DNA of 64,000 nucleotides from Nitrosopumilus ureiphilus (GTDB taxonomy: Archaea; Thermoproteota; Nitrososphaeria; Nitrososphaerales; Nitrosopumilaceae), in assembly GCF_013407185.1 (NCBI RefSeq), contig NZ_CP026995.1, positions 62,001 through 126,000 of the forward strand, given 5' to 3'. The translations under genes and the position numbers were made by a program. The stretch's first letter is position 1, and each line of letters begins with the position of its first letter. Shown piece after piece: positions 8,633 to 16,955 of the stretch. Under the pieces are notes generated by a model. That model was not told where the DNA came from. It saw nothing but the letters and a program-made list of their open reading frames with translations, and made no database searches.

Positions 8633-9775
8633 TGTTTCAGCCTTGTCTGTTTTTTCCCAAGTAAATTCAGGCTCATTTCTTCCAAAATGACCATATGATG
8701 CAGTTTTTTTGTAAATTGGTCTTTTCAAATCTAATTGAGAAATAATACCTGCTGGCCTCATATCAAAATTCTTTCGAACCAATTCTTCGATCTCATTTTC
8801 TGGAATTTTGTTTGTTCCAAATGTATTAACATAAAGTGATACTGGTTCTGCAACTCCTATTGCGTATGCAAGTTGTACTTCACATCTATCTGCTAGTTCT
8901 GCTGCAACAAGATTCTTGGCAATGTATCTACACATGTAACATGCTGATCTATCAACTTTGGAAGGATCCTTTCCTGAAAAAGCCCCTCCTCCATGTCTTC
9001 CAAATCCTCCATAAGTATCAACAATAATTTTTCTTCCAGTTAAACCTGCATCACCATGTGGACCACCAATTACAAATTTTCCAGTTGGGTTGATGTGAAT
9101 TTTAATTTCATTATTCCAAAGATTTCCTAAAACCGGTTTGATTACTTTATCTATTATTTCCTTGGAAATTTCTTCCTGAGATATTTCTGGGGCATGCTGT
9201 GTTGAAATTACAACAGTTTCAATTTTTGTTGGTCTGTTGTTTTCATATCTGATGGAAACTTGGGTTTTTCCATCAGGTCTTGCCCAAGGCAGAACATGAT
9301 TTTTTCTAACCTCAGCTAATTTCTGTGCAAGTTTTTGTGAAAGTAAAATTGGCATTGGCATAAGCTCTGCAGTTTCATTTGTTGCATAGCCAAACATTAA
9401 TCCCTGATCTCCAGCACCTTGTTCTTTTTCTTCAGTTGCTGTGACACCTTGACTAATATCTGGGCTTTGAGAATGAAGACGTAATGTTATTTCACAAGTT
9501 TCTGTATCAAACATCAAATCTTTATTGTCATATCCAATATCTCTAATTGTTTTTCTAACTAATTCTTCTTGAGCTTTTTTATCAAAATTTGCTTTAGATG
9601 TTACCTCTCCTGCAACTGCTACAAAATCTGTGGTTACCATTGTTTCAACTGCTACTCTTGAATCTGGATCTTGTTTTAGAAATTCATCTAAGAATGAATC
9701 TGAAATATTATCACATATTTTATCTGGATGCCCCTCTGTTACTGATTCAGATGTAAATAGAAAACTGTTAGTCAT
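8609..9775 (-). CDS. metK: S-adenosylmethionine synthetase, bacterial/eukaryotic-type MetK
   Basis: Makes SAM from ATP and methionine. The 388-residue protein carries the hallmarks of the bacterial/eukaryotic family: [34 protein letters not shown] and the P-loop-like [18 protein letters not shown]. It is not the separate archaeal MAT family found in many euryarchaea and crenarchaea. SAM is needed here for corrin methylation and for the many methyltransferases in the glycan clusters. The lsm gene lies 16 bp upstream on the same strand, so the two may be cotranscribed. Confidence 0.95.
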   Translation of the reverse strand: MTNSFLFTSESVTEGHPDKICDNISDSFLDEFLKQDPDSRVAVETMVTTDFVAVAGEVTSKANFDKKAQEELVRKTIRDIGYDNKDLMFDTETCEITLRLHSQSPDISQGVTATEEKEQGAGDQGLMFGYATNETAELMPMPILLSQKLAQKLAEVRKNHVLPWARPDGKTQVSIRYENNRPTKIETVVISTQHAPEISQEEISKEIIDKVIKPVLGNLWNNEIKIHINPTGKFVIGGPHGDAGLTGRKIIVDTYGGFGRHGGGAFSGKDPSKVDRSACYMCRYIAKNLVAAELADRCEVQLAYAIGVAEPVSLYVNTFGTNKIPENEIEELVRKNFDMRPAGIISQLDLKRPIYKKTASYGHFGRNEPEFTWEKTDKAETLKQSARL

Positions 9776-9791
9776 AAAATCGCCCTATTAA

Positions 9792-10058
9792 CTAGAGTTC
9801 ATTTTCTAGTTTGATAAATAATACATTATTGCCTCTTACGATTACTCTTCCATAGTTTGCAATTGTTTTACCATCATGAAGCTCTTCAGCATCAGTCATA
9901 ATCAAATTCATGTATGAATCAACATTGTCCATTTTTCCTTTATACTCTACTTCGTTTTTCAGTCTTACTGTAACTTTCTTCTTTGTACTTTTCTGAAGAG
10001 TTGTTAGAGGTCTTTTTGCACTATTTGATTGGGACACTAATTGTTCACTTGTTTTCAA
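9792..10058 (-). CDS. Archaeal Sm-like (Lsm) RNA-binding protein
   Basis: Sm-fold protein that forms heptameric rings binding U-rich RNA. After an N-terminal tail of about 20 residues, the Sm1 motif (VTVRLKNEVEYKGKMDNVDSYMNLIM) and Sm2 motif (GRVIVRGNNVLFI) are both present in the 88-residue protein. It sits directly upstream of metK in the same direction. Specific targets cannot be inferred. Confidence 0.92.
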   Translation of the reverse strand: MKTSEQLVSQSNSAKRPLTTLQKSTKKKVTVRLKNEVEYKGKMDNVDSYMNLIMTDAEELHDGKTIANYGRVIVRGNNVLFIKLENEL

Positions 10059-10145
10059 ACTTTTTTCTCTAGAATAAAAGCCTTACCTCCTTTGTGAAAA
10101 TTGAAATTCCTTAAATTTTTTCTTCTTTTTCTAATAATTATACAA

Positions 10146-10805
10146 ATGATCTCTACTGGTTTACAAAAATTAGATGAATTCTTGTCTGGAGGAATTCCCA
10201 ATGGCTTGATTATTGATATTTTTGGTGGAAATGGGACTGGAAAAACTCAACTTCTCTTACAATTATGTATAAATTCAATTAAAAATGGTGGAAATGTTTT
10301 GTATTTGGATACAACTGGTGGATTTAGACCTGAAAGAATTTTAGAAATTCAAAAACAATCTGGAATAGAATTTAATTTTCTTGAAAAAATTACTGTATAT
10401 AGAATTAGAAATACTTCAGAACAAATCAAATCAATTAATAATTTTGAAAAAAATCATTTTTCTTTAATTGTAATTGATAATATTACTGATTTATTTTCTT
10501 ATGAATACAAAAATGATGAATCTATATTTGAAAAAAATTCTTTATTTATGAAATATATGAATCAACTATCAAAATTTGCAATTACTAATAAAATTCCAAT
10601 TGTAATTACTAATATGATTAGAATTCTTGAAGATAGAGAAGTAGAAAATATGAAAAGTGCAGTTGATCCTTTTACACATATCAAAGTCCATCTTTCTAAA
10701 AACTCATCAAAATTTCAAGGCCAAATCTATTGGGCACTTGATAAACAATCTTTTTCATACACAATCAATAAAATGGGTCTGTTTCATAATTCTGAAGATA
10801 TTTAA
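10146..10805 (+). CDS. RecA-superfamily ATPase, RadB-like
   Basis: RecA/RadA-type core ATPase without the N-terminal DNA-binding domain of RadA, hence RadB- or KaiC-like. Seen: STGLQKLDEFLSGGIPNG, Walker A GGNGTGKTQ, Walker B LIVIDNITDLF, and IPIVITNMIR before the C-terminal strands. The most sensible start is ATG at 10146 (MISTGLQKLDEF, 219 aa). A TTG 45 nt upstream would add a hydrophobic run unlike the family. Probable role: accessory or mediator protein in homologous recombination. The Lhr-type helicase and RPA follow, consistent with a DNA repair neighbourhood. Confidence 0.8.
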   Translation: MISTGLQKLDEFLSGGIPNGLIIDIFGGNGTGKTQLLLQLCINSIKNGGNVLYLDTTGGFRPERILEIQKQSGIEFNFLEKITVYRIRNTSEQIKSINNFEKNHFSLIVIDNITDLFSYEYKNDESIFEKNSLFMKYMNQLSKFAITNKIPIVITNMIRILEDREVENMKSAVDPFTHIKVHLSKNSSKFQGQIYWALDKQSFSYTINKMGLFHNSEDI

Positions 10806-10828
10806 CGGTCAATCATAATGTTTTATCA

Positions 10829-10948
10829 ATGGCAGGAATTTTTGATTCAATTCCAATAATTACTGTTGTACTATTTGCACTTGGATTGATAGGTGTTATT
10901 GTTTATGCGAGATCACAAAGAAACACAGCAGACGAATCAAATTCTTGA
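10829..10948 (+). CDS. Small single-pass membrane protein (39 aa), overlapping the helicase start
   Basis: ATG at 10829 gives a 39-residue protein: MAGIFDSIP, then a strongly hydrophobic stretch of about 17 residues ending VIVYA, then a polar tail RSQRNTADESNS. This is the layout of a one-helix membrane protein with a short N-terminus. Its last 44 bp overlap the start of the Lhr-type helicase in another frame. No family is recognised. The clear amphiphilic design and position argue for a real gene, but length limits certainty. Confidence 0.55.
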   Translation: MAGIFDSIPIITVVLFALGLIGVIVYARSQRNTADESNS

Positions 10949-13646
10949 ATCTTTATTTAAAAAATTTGGATTTTCTAAACTAACTGAAATTCAGAAACAA
11001 GCTTCACCATTGATTTTACAAAAAAAAGATTGTTTAGTCATTGCCCCAACCGGTTCAGGAAAAACAGAGTGTTCTGTAATTCCTATTTTTTCAATTTTGA
11101 AAAAATCTAAAAAACAAGGAAAAATCAAAGCTCTCTACATTACTCCCTTACGTGCATTAAATCGTGATGTATTTAGAAGAATCACAAAATACGCCCAAGA
11201 AAATGAATTATCTATTGAAATTCGACATGGAGATACAACACAAAAAGACAGGAAAAAAATCAATGAAAATCCACCAGATATTCTAATCACAACTCCTGAA
11301 ACTCTTGTTATACTTTTGACACAAATCAAAATGCTTGATGCGTTATATGATTTAGAATGGATAATAATTGATGAAGTCCATGAATTACTTTCTAGTGAAA
11401 GAGGTGCTCAACTCTCATTAAGTATTGAAAGATTAGAATTTAATTCAAAATATCCTCTCACAAAAATAGGATTATCTGCTACAGTTGGAAATTTTGAAGA
11501 AGCAGGAAAATTTGTTGTTGGTACTAAAAGGAAATGTGAGATAATTAGGGATACATCAGTGAGAAAATATGATGTAGAAATAAAATATGTGGAAGGGACA
11601 ATTTCTGATGTTGCCGAAAAAATTACTGAATATGTTTTAGAATTAAAATTAGATTCTCCTGTGCTTCTATTTACTAATACAAGAGGAGAAGCAGAATTTC
11701 TGGCCTCAATTTTAAAAGATAAATCTTCTATTCCTATTGAATTACATCATGGTTCACTTTCTAAAGAAGTCAGAGAAGAAACTGAATCAACTTTACGTGA
11801 AGGAAAGCGTGGTATTGTTGTATGTACCTCTTCGTTGGAATTAGGATTAGATATTGGTTCTATTGAATTAGTGATTCATTATGGTTCACCAAGACAAGTC
11901 TCAAAATTTGTACAAAGAATTGGAAGAAGTAGACACAATCGCGATGCATCAGCTCGTGGATTAATCATAACTAATAATTCTGATGATGAATTTGAAGCAC
12001 AAGCTATACTTGATCGTATTCAAGAAGGTTCAATTGAAGAACAAAAAATTCATAATGGATCTCTGGATGTTTTGGCTCATCATTTGGTTGGATTTGCAAT
12101 GCAAAGCGGTGAAATTTCAGTCGAACAAGCTTTTGATTTGGTTACAAAAGCGTATCCATTTAGGAATTTACAAGTCAAAGATCTTATAGATGTGTTAGAT
12201 TTGCTAGATTCCAATTATCTGATATTTTTTGATCGAACAAAAATGACTTTTTGGAAGAAAGGGCGTTCATTCAAATATTATTTTGAGAATCTTTCTACAA
12301 TTCCAGATATTTTAAAATTCAAAGTTTTTGATAGTGTAGGTAAAAAAATTATTGGGTCATTAGATCAAAGATTTGTTGGCGATTTTGGAGATTCTGGAAA
12401 TATTTTTGTGTTAAAAGGTTCACAATGGAGAATTTTAAATATTGATGAAAAATCTTTCACTGTTAATGTTGAGCCATTTAGAGGAAGTGGAATAACTGTT
12501 CCATACTGGGAAGGTGAAAGTATTCCTATTGACTATAAAACTGCAAGAAAGGTAGGACAATTTCGTAGTAAAGTTAAGAATGGTTCACTTGTTTTAAAGA
12601 ATAAACTAATTGAAAAATTAAATTTTGATGTAATACCTGACGAAAATAATGTAGTTATTGAATCAAATAGATCTCAAGGTTCTATTGTAATTCATTCATG
12701 TTTTGGAACTAGAATTAATTCCACTTTATCTGTATTACTTTCTTCATTTCTTTCTTCATTGTTGGGTTCAATAGTTGATTCACGTTCAGATGGTTATAGA
12801 ATTGTTTTATCTTCTAGATCACGTATTTCAGAAAAACTTTTCATCGAAGTTCTAAAAGATGACTATGATCTGCATTCAATTATTAGTGCATCTTTAACAG
12901 GAACTCATAATGTCAATTGGCGAACATGGTGTGTTGCTAAAAAATTTGGAATAGTTGGACGTGGTGCAATTTATGAAAGAAAATCAGCTAGGTTTTTGTA
13001 TGAACGATACTCCAAAACTGCACTTGTACGTGAAGCGCTTCGTGAATTATTTCATGACAAATATGATCTTAAAAATTCTGATAATATTTTAAAAAAAATC
13101 CGTGAAGATGAAATCCATATTAAATGGTTAGAAGTTGACCAATTTTCAAAATTAGCAGAACCTATTTTAGATCATACGACAAAATATTACTCGTCTCCTG
13201 CAAATCTTGACAAAGGAATTCTTGATCTTGTAAAAGCTCGACTTCAGAAAACAAAGCATCGTCTAATTTGTGCTAGATGTGGCAAATGGGAACGATTAGT
13301 TGAAACTCATGAAGTTAAAAATATCCTAATCTGTCCTTATTGTAAGGGAAGACAAATCACCGCAACTTACCATTCTGATTATGATCTTCCAAAAATTATC
13401 CGAAAGAAACATGAAGGAAAAAAACTATCATCTGATGAAAAACACAAGTTTGATCGTGCCTGGAAAGTCTCATCTTTGGTGGAAAATTTTGGGAAAATTG
13501 CTATTACTGTAATGTCTGGATATGGCGTTGGTGCTGATACTGCAGCAAGAATTTTACGAAATATGGTTGATGAGGAACATCTCTTCAAACAAATCTATGA
13601 GGCAGAAAGACAATATGTTGTAACAAGAGGTTTTTGGGATTCTTAA
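10905..13646 (+). CDS. Lhr-type superfamily 2 DEAD/DEAH helicase
   Basis: ATP-dependent helicase of the large-helicase-related family. Starting at the ATG at 10905 (MRDHKETQQTNQILES) it has about 913 residues. The N-terminal half shows the Q-motif region LTEIQKQASP, Walker A APTGSGKTE, DEVHELL (DEVH box), SATVGN and motif VI QRIGRSRHN. The long Lhr-specific C-terminal half includes a zinc pair CARCGKW...CPYCKG near residue 790. It probably acts in DNA repair or replication restart, as for characterised archaeal Lhr/Hel308-like enzymes; the exact substrate is inference. The 3' end overlaps the convergent RPA gene by 4 bp. Confidence 0.92.
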   Translation: MRDHKETQQTNQILESLFKKFGFSKLTEIQKQASPLILQKKDCLVIAPTGSGKTECSVIPIFSILKKSKKQGKIKALYITPLRALNRDVFRRITKYAQENELSIEIRHGDTTQKDRKKINENPPDILITTPETLVILLTQIKMLDALYDLEWIIIDEVHELLSSERGAQLSLSIERLEFNSKYPLTKIGLSATVGNFEEAGKFVVGTKRKCEIIRDTSVRKYDVEIKYVEGTISDVAEKITEYVLELKLDSPVLLFTNTRGEAEFLASILKDKSSIPIELHHGSLSKEVREETESTLREGKRGIVVCTSSLELGLDIGSIELVIHYGSPRQVSKFVQRIGRSRHNRDASARGLIITNNSDDEFEAQAILDRIQEGSIEEQKIHNGSLDVLAHHLVGFAMQSGEISVEQAFDLVTKAYPFRNLQVKDLIDVLDLLDSNYLIFFDRTKMTFWKKGRSFKYYFENLSTIPDILKFKVFDSVGKKIIGSLDQRFVGDFGDSGNIFVLKGSQWRILNIDEKSFTVNVEPFRGSGITVPYWEGESIPIDYKTARKVGQFRSKVKNGSLVLKNKLIEKLNFDVIPDENNVVIESNRSQGSIVIHSCFGTRINSTLSVLLSSFLSSLLGSIVDSRSDGYRIVLSSRSRISEKLFIEVLKDDYDLHSIISASLTGTHNVNWRTWCVAKKFGIVGRGAIYERKSARFLYERYSKTALVREALRELFHDKYDLKNSDNILKKIREDEIHIKWLEVDQFSKLAEPILDHTTKYYSSPANLDKGILDLVKARLQKTKHRLICARCGKWERLVETHEVKNILICPYCKGRQITATYHSDYDLPKIIRKKHEGKKLSSDEKHKFDRAWKVSSLVENFGKIAITVMSGYGVGADTAARILRNMVDEEHLFKQIYEAERQYVVTRGFWDS

Positions 13647-15040
13647 TTTTTCTTAGTAATTTTAGAAAATGCAGTTAAAAACAATTCAATTCTACCTTCT
13701 AGTCCAGCCTTTGCGTTTAATCCCGTTATTGAAACAATTTCTCCTAATTCACATTTATCAATTAGTCTTGCTTGATTTCTCCATCCTTTAACCCAAATTT
13801 GACCTGTATCATCTTCTACAAACATTTCTGAAAGTGATATTGATTCTCCCGATTTTGTTTGAACTTCACGTCTTTCAGGAACTTTTAAGATAATTGCTTC
13901 AATACAATAATTTTCATCTATTTTGATATCATTTATTTTTGTTCTAATCTGAGATAATGATGGAATTGATTCATCATTGTCTAATTTTCTTACAAATGAA
14001 TTATCATCAAGTGTAATTGAATTTCCGTATACTTTTGATGGCATACACTCTATTACATCGCCTTCTTCACAGATACTAGTTGAATTTGAAAAATCACTAA
14101 TATTGTACAAGTTTCTCTTATTGTCAACTGCTAAAATCATACTCTTCCCATTCTCTGTCGGTGATATAGAAAGAATTCTCGCAATTACTGGCTCTGCTTC
14201 TTTTCCTCCTTCAATTTCAATAATTGTTGCATCATTTCCATGAATTTCTAATCCTTGATTTCCTGATTTAACTTTGACCCCTAGCAATCTTACTTTTGCA
14301 GCTTGTGAGATCATGTTGGGAATAGATGATTCATCTTTTCCCCAAAGAACTACTCTAATCGCATTTCCATCTTTTCCTTTTAGTCTCATTCTAAGCGCTT
14401 TTCCAGGCTGGCCTCGAGAATTTGTAAATTCCATTCCGCTGATTATCCCATCAATCATGCCTGAAATTACAAGATCTTTTTGTCCTTCTTGTAATTCGCT
14501 AATATCTTTTGTAATGGTATCGATAGTTGGAATTTCACTTTCACTATCTACAGTTTCAATATTTGAACCAGAACCAATGTTTATTGTTGGTGAGCCATCA
14601 AGATCCGATTTAACATAAGCTTTAATGATTTTAATTAAATCTCCTGGTTTCAGATTTTCTAGACCTGGTAAATTTGCTTTTTCATCCCATAATTTTACAC
14701 TGGCAGTGGAATTTTCATCGTATACTGTCATTGTTCTAAGATAAAATGGTGAACCGTCTTTTCTTGAAAATTGTTTTGCTGGTGAAAGATTCAAAACTCT
14801 TGTTTCTAATGAAATTTCTTTTGCTCCTGCGTACAGATCCTTTAAACCCATTTCTACTTTTAGTGGCTCAGATAAAGTAACCCCGTAATCAGATGCAATC
14901 AAAAATAACGCTCCTTGATCTGTCAAATATCCTGCACCAATTTTTTCTTTTTTAAGCTTAATTTGCTCTTCTACATCTTCTTTTGACAGTTCAGGTTTTT
15001 GCTCAAGCAATTTACTCATTAAATTTTCTAATTCTGACAA
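13643..15040 (-). CDS. Replication protein A-like single-stranded DNA-binding protein
   Basis: Multi-OB-fold ssDNA-binding protein of the archaeal RPA family (465 aa). The first 60 residues form a helical segment (LLEQKPELSKEDVEEQIKLK), followed by at least three OB-fold repeats: LETRVLNLSPAKQFSRKDGS, VISGMIDGIISGMEF..GQPGKALRMRL, and C-terminal ETRVQTKSGES-like strands with VSITGLNAKAGLEGRIEL. No zinc ribbon is visible. The start is TTG (MSELENLMSK). A 49-residue open frame immediately upstream overlaps it by 13 bp. Confidence 0.9.
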   Translation of the reverse strand: MSELENLMSKLLEQKPELSKEDVEEQIKLKKEKIGAGYLTDQGALFLIASDYGVTLSEPLKVEMGLKDLYAGAKEISLETRVLNLSPAKQFSRKDGSPFYLRTMTVYDENSTASVKLWDEKANLPGLENLKPGDLIKIIKAYVKSDLDGSPTINIGSGSNIETVDSESEIPTIDTITKDISELQEGQKDLVISGMIDGIISGMEFTNSRGQPGKALRMRLKGKDGNAIRVVLWGKDESSIPNMISQAAKVRLLGVKVKSGNQGLEIHGNDATIIEIEGGKEAEPVIARILSISPTENGKSMILAVDNKRNLYNISDFSNSTSICEEGDVIECMPSKVYGNSITLDDNSFVRKLDNDESIPSLSQIRTKINDIKIDENYCIEAIILKVPERREVQTKSGESISLSEMFVEDDTGQIWVKGWRNQARLIDKCELGEIVSITGLNAKAGLEGRIELFLTAFSKITKKN

Positions 15041-15177
15041 TTCATTTTTTGTAAACTTGATGTATTAATAAAAATTTCATTAGGTTCTAAATTTTTTACT
15101 TTAGAAAAATGATCGCTTTTAACATCTTTTTCTAATATTGAAATTTTAAAAAACTTGCTTTTACCATGTTTCTTCAT
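15028..15177 (-). CDS. Possible 49-aa basic protein upstream of RPA
   Basis: On the minus strand, ATG at 15177 opens a 49-residue frame beginning MKKHGKSKFFKISILEKDV and ending in TAG inside the RPA coding region (13-bp overlap). Composition is lysine-rich and it has strand-like hydrophobic spacing. It has no recognised family. The tight overlap with RPA, which uses a TTG start, is compatible with translational coupling. Chance open frames of this size are common in such A+T-rich DNA, so the call is weak. Confidence 0.35.
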   Translation of the reverse strand: MKKHGKSKFFKISILEKDVKSDHFSKVKNLEPNEIFINTSSLQKMNCQN

Positions 15178-15262
15178 GATTTATCTTAAATAATTCAATT
15201 TTTATAGCAATCATCTTAATTTGTCTCATTAACTAAATTAATAAGAAGATCGCAGTTTTGTT

Positions 15263-16201
15263 ATGTCCTGCATTGATGTTAAACATCTGTCTAAATCATA
15301 TGGTTCAATTCGTGCTGTAAATGATCTTGTATTATCAGTAAAATCAGGACAGGTCTTTGGATTTTTGGGTCCTAATGGGGCAGGAAAATCCACTACAATC
15401 AAACTTCTTACAACTCTAATTCCTCCTTCAAGTGGAACTCTTTCAATTTTAGGCGTTGATGCTGTAGCAAATCCTCTTAAAGTTCGTCATAAAATAGGCG
15501 TTGTTTTACAACAACCAAGTTATGAGCCTACTTTGTCAGTTGAAAAATCTCTTGATAAATATGGGCTGATGTGGAATGTTCCAAAAACTGAGCGGAAAAA
15601 AAGAATGGAGCAACTTTTGATAGATTTTGATCTTGTAGAAATTCGAAAGAAAAGAAATGAAGATCTTTCAATCGGACAACGAAGAAGAGTCCAGGTAGCT
15701 CGTGAATTTATGCATGATATGGAATTGTTATTTTTAGATGAGCCAACTGTTGGTTTAGATCCAAGTGCTAGAAGAAAACTGTTAGATTATTTAAAAAATA
15801 AAGTAAAAACAGGATTAACAATTTTTTACACAACTCACATTCTTACTGAAGCTGAATATCTCTGTGATGAAATAGCTATAATCGACAGGGGTAAAATTCT
15901 CACGGTTGATTCCCCTGATTCTCTAAAGAACAAATTTGGAAAAGAAAAAACTATAAAAATTCATTTATTAGAAAAACAAACTAGAATCTCATCTCTTCTT
16001 TCTGGAATTTCGGATTTTCAAATTGATTATGAGAATGGAACTAATATCATAATTCATTCAGAACAATCTGAATTAGTACTGTTAAAAGTATTGAAAATAC
16101 TTAATGATAATGCAATTGAAATTGAAGATCTTTCAGCTGTACCTACAAATCTTGAAGAAATATTTTTAAAAATGATGAGAGACAATGCATCCAATACTTA
16201 G
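15263..16201 (+). CDS. ABC-2-type exporter, ATP-binding subunit
   Basis: DrrA/CcmA-like ATPase of 312 residues driving an ABC-2 exporter. Walker A GPNGAGKST (36-44), a Q-loop around VVLQQPSYEP, the signature LSIGQRR (canonical LSGGQ with Ile) and Walker B LLFLDEPTVGLDP with the TTHILTEAE switch His are all visible. A C-terminal domain of about 90 residues follows, as in the DrrA group. The permease gene overlaps the 3' end by 17 bp. The substrate is unknown; related systems export drugs, lipids or polysaccharides. Confidence 0.93.
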   Translation: MSCIDVKHLSKSYGSIRAVNDLVLSVKSGQVFGFLGPNGAGKSTTIKLLTTLIPPSSGTLSILGVDAVANPLKVRHKIGVVLQQPSYEPTLSVEKSLDKYGLMWNVPKTERKKRMEQLLIDFDLVEIRKKRNEDLSIGQRRRVQVAREFMHDMELLFLDEPTVGLDPSARRKLLDYLKNKVKTGLTIFYTTHILTEAEYLCDEIAIIDRGKILTVDSPDSLKNKFGKEKTIKIHLLEKQTRISSLLSGISDFQIDYENGTNIIIHSEQSELVLLKVLKILNDNAIEIEDLSAVPTNLEEIFLKMMRDNASNT

Positions 16202-16946
16202 ACTTGTAAATAGAAATCTTACGATTTCTCTCAATCCTGGATTTTTAATTTGGCAGGTTATTTTTCCTTTGATCTACATTTTTGTTGCAGGATTTGCATA
16301 TGCTCCATTAATTAACCAAGTTCCATTTGGTGCAAAAGATCTTGATTATCCCGCATTTTTAGCATCAGGTATGATTGGATTTAACATCATGAATAGTACT
16401 CTTGTTTCTGGTATCATTATCTGGAATGATAGAAGGCATGGAATGTTTGAACAAATTATGTCTGGGCCATTTACTAGAAGTCATTACATCCTTAGTAATA
16501 TCTGCACTATAGGAATTGTTGGGTTAGTAAGTGCAACTTTGATAGCCCTAGTTGGTTATCCCGTATTTTTTGAATCTGTAGAATTTTCATTAATCACTAT
16601 TCCAATAATTGTTTTTGGTGCTATTACCGGCTCTGTATTATTTGGTTCATTAGCATCAATAATTTCTACTAGATTACGCTCAAGTGAGGGATTTAATGTA
16701 GTAATTAACACTGTTTTTCTGTTTTTTGCTTTTGTTAGTACTGCATTTTATCCAGCTGCAGGTGCACCTGAACCCCTGAGATCTGCATTTTATCTTAATC
16801 CACTTACTTATCTTGTAGATGTAATTAGAGCAGGAATTTTTGGAAGTGTCACTGAATTTGTGGTTATTGAAATGATAGTGCTTGTTGGTATTGCATCAAT
16901 ACTATTTGTTGTTGCTTCAAAACTTCTTACAAAATTAGATTTCTAG
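16185..16946 (+). CDS. ABC-2-type exporter, membrane subunit
   Basis: Integral membrane permease (253 aa) with about six hydrophobic helices. It shows the ABC-2 pattern FLASGMIGFNIMNS, the DRRHGMFEQIMSGPFTR coupling region and the C-terminal LNPLTYLVDVIRAGIFG. It overlaps the ATPase gene by 17 bp, so the two are translated together and form one transporter. Confidence 0.92.
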   Translation: MHPILRLVNRNLTISLNPGFLIWQVIFPLIYIFVAGFAYAPLINQVPFGAKDLDYPAFLASGMIGFNIMNSTLVSGIIIWNDRRHGMFEQIMSGPFTRSHYILSNICTIGIVGLVSATLIALVGYPVFFESVEFSLITIPIIVFGAITGSVLFGSLASIISTRLRSSEGFNVVINTVFLFFAFVSTAFYPAAGAPEPLRSAFYLNPLTYLVDVIRAGIFGSVTEFVVIEMIVLVGIASILFVVASKLLTKLDF

Positions 16947-16955
16947 AAAATATAA

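Noticed and set aside
10101-10145. TTG start for the RadB-like gene
   Set aside because: The added residues form a hydrophobic run not expected before the conserved STGLQKLDEF start; the ATG at 10146 fits better.
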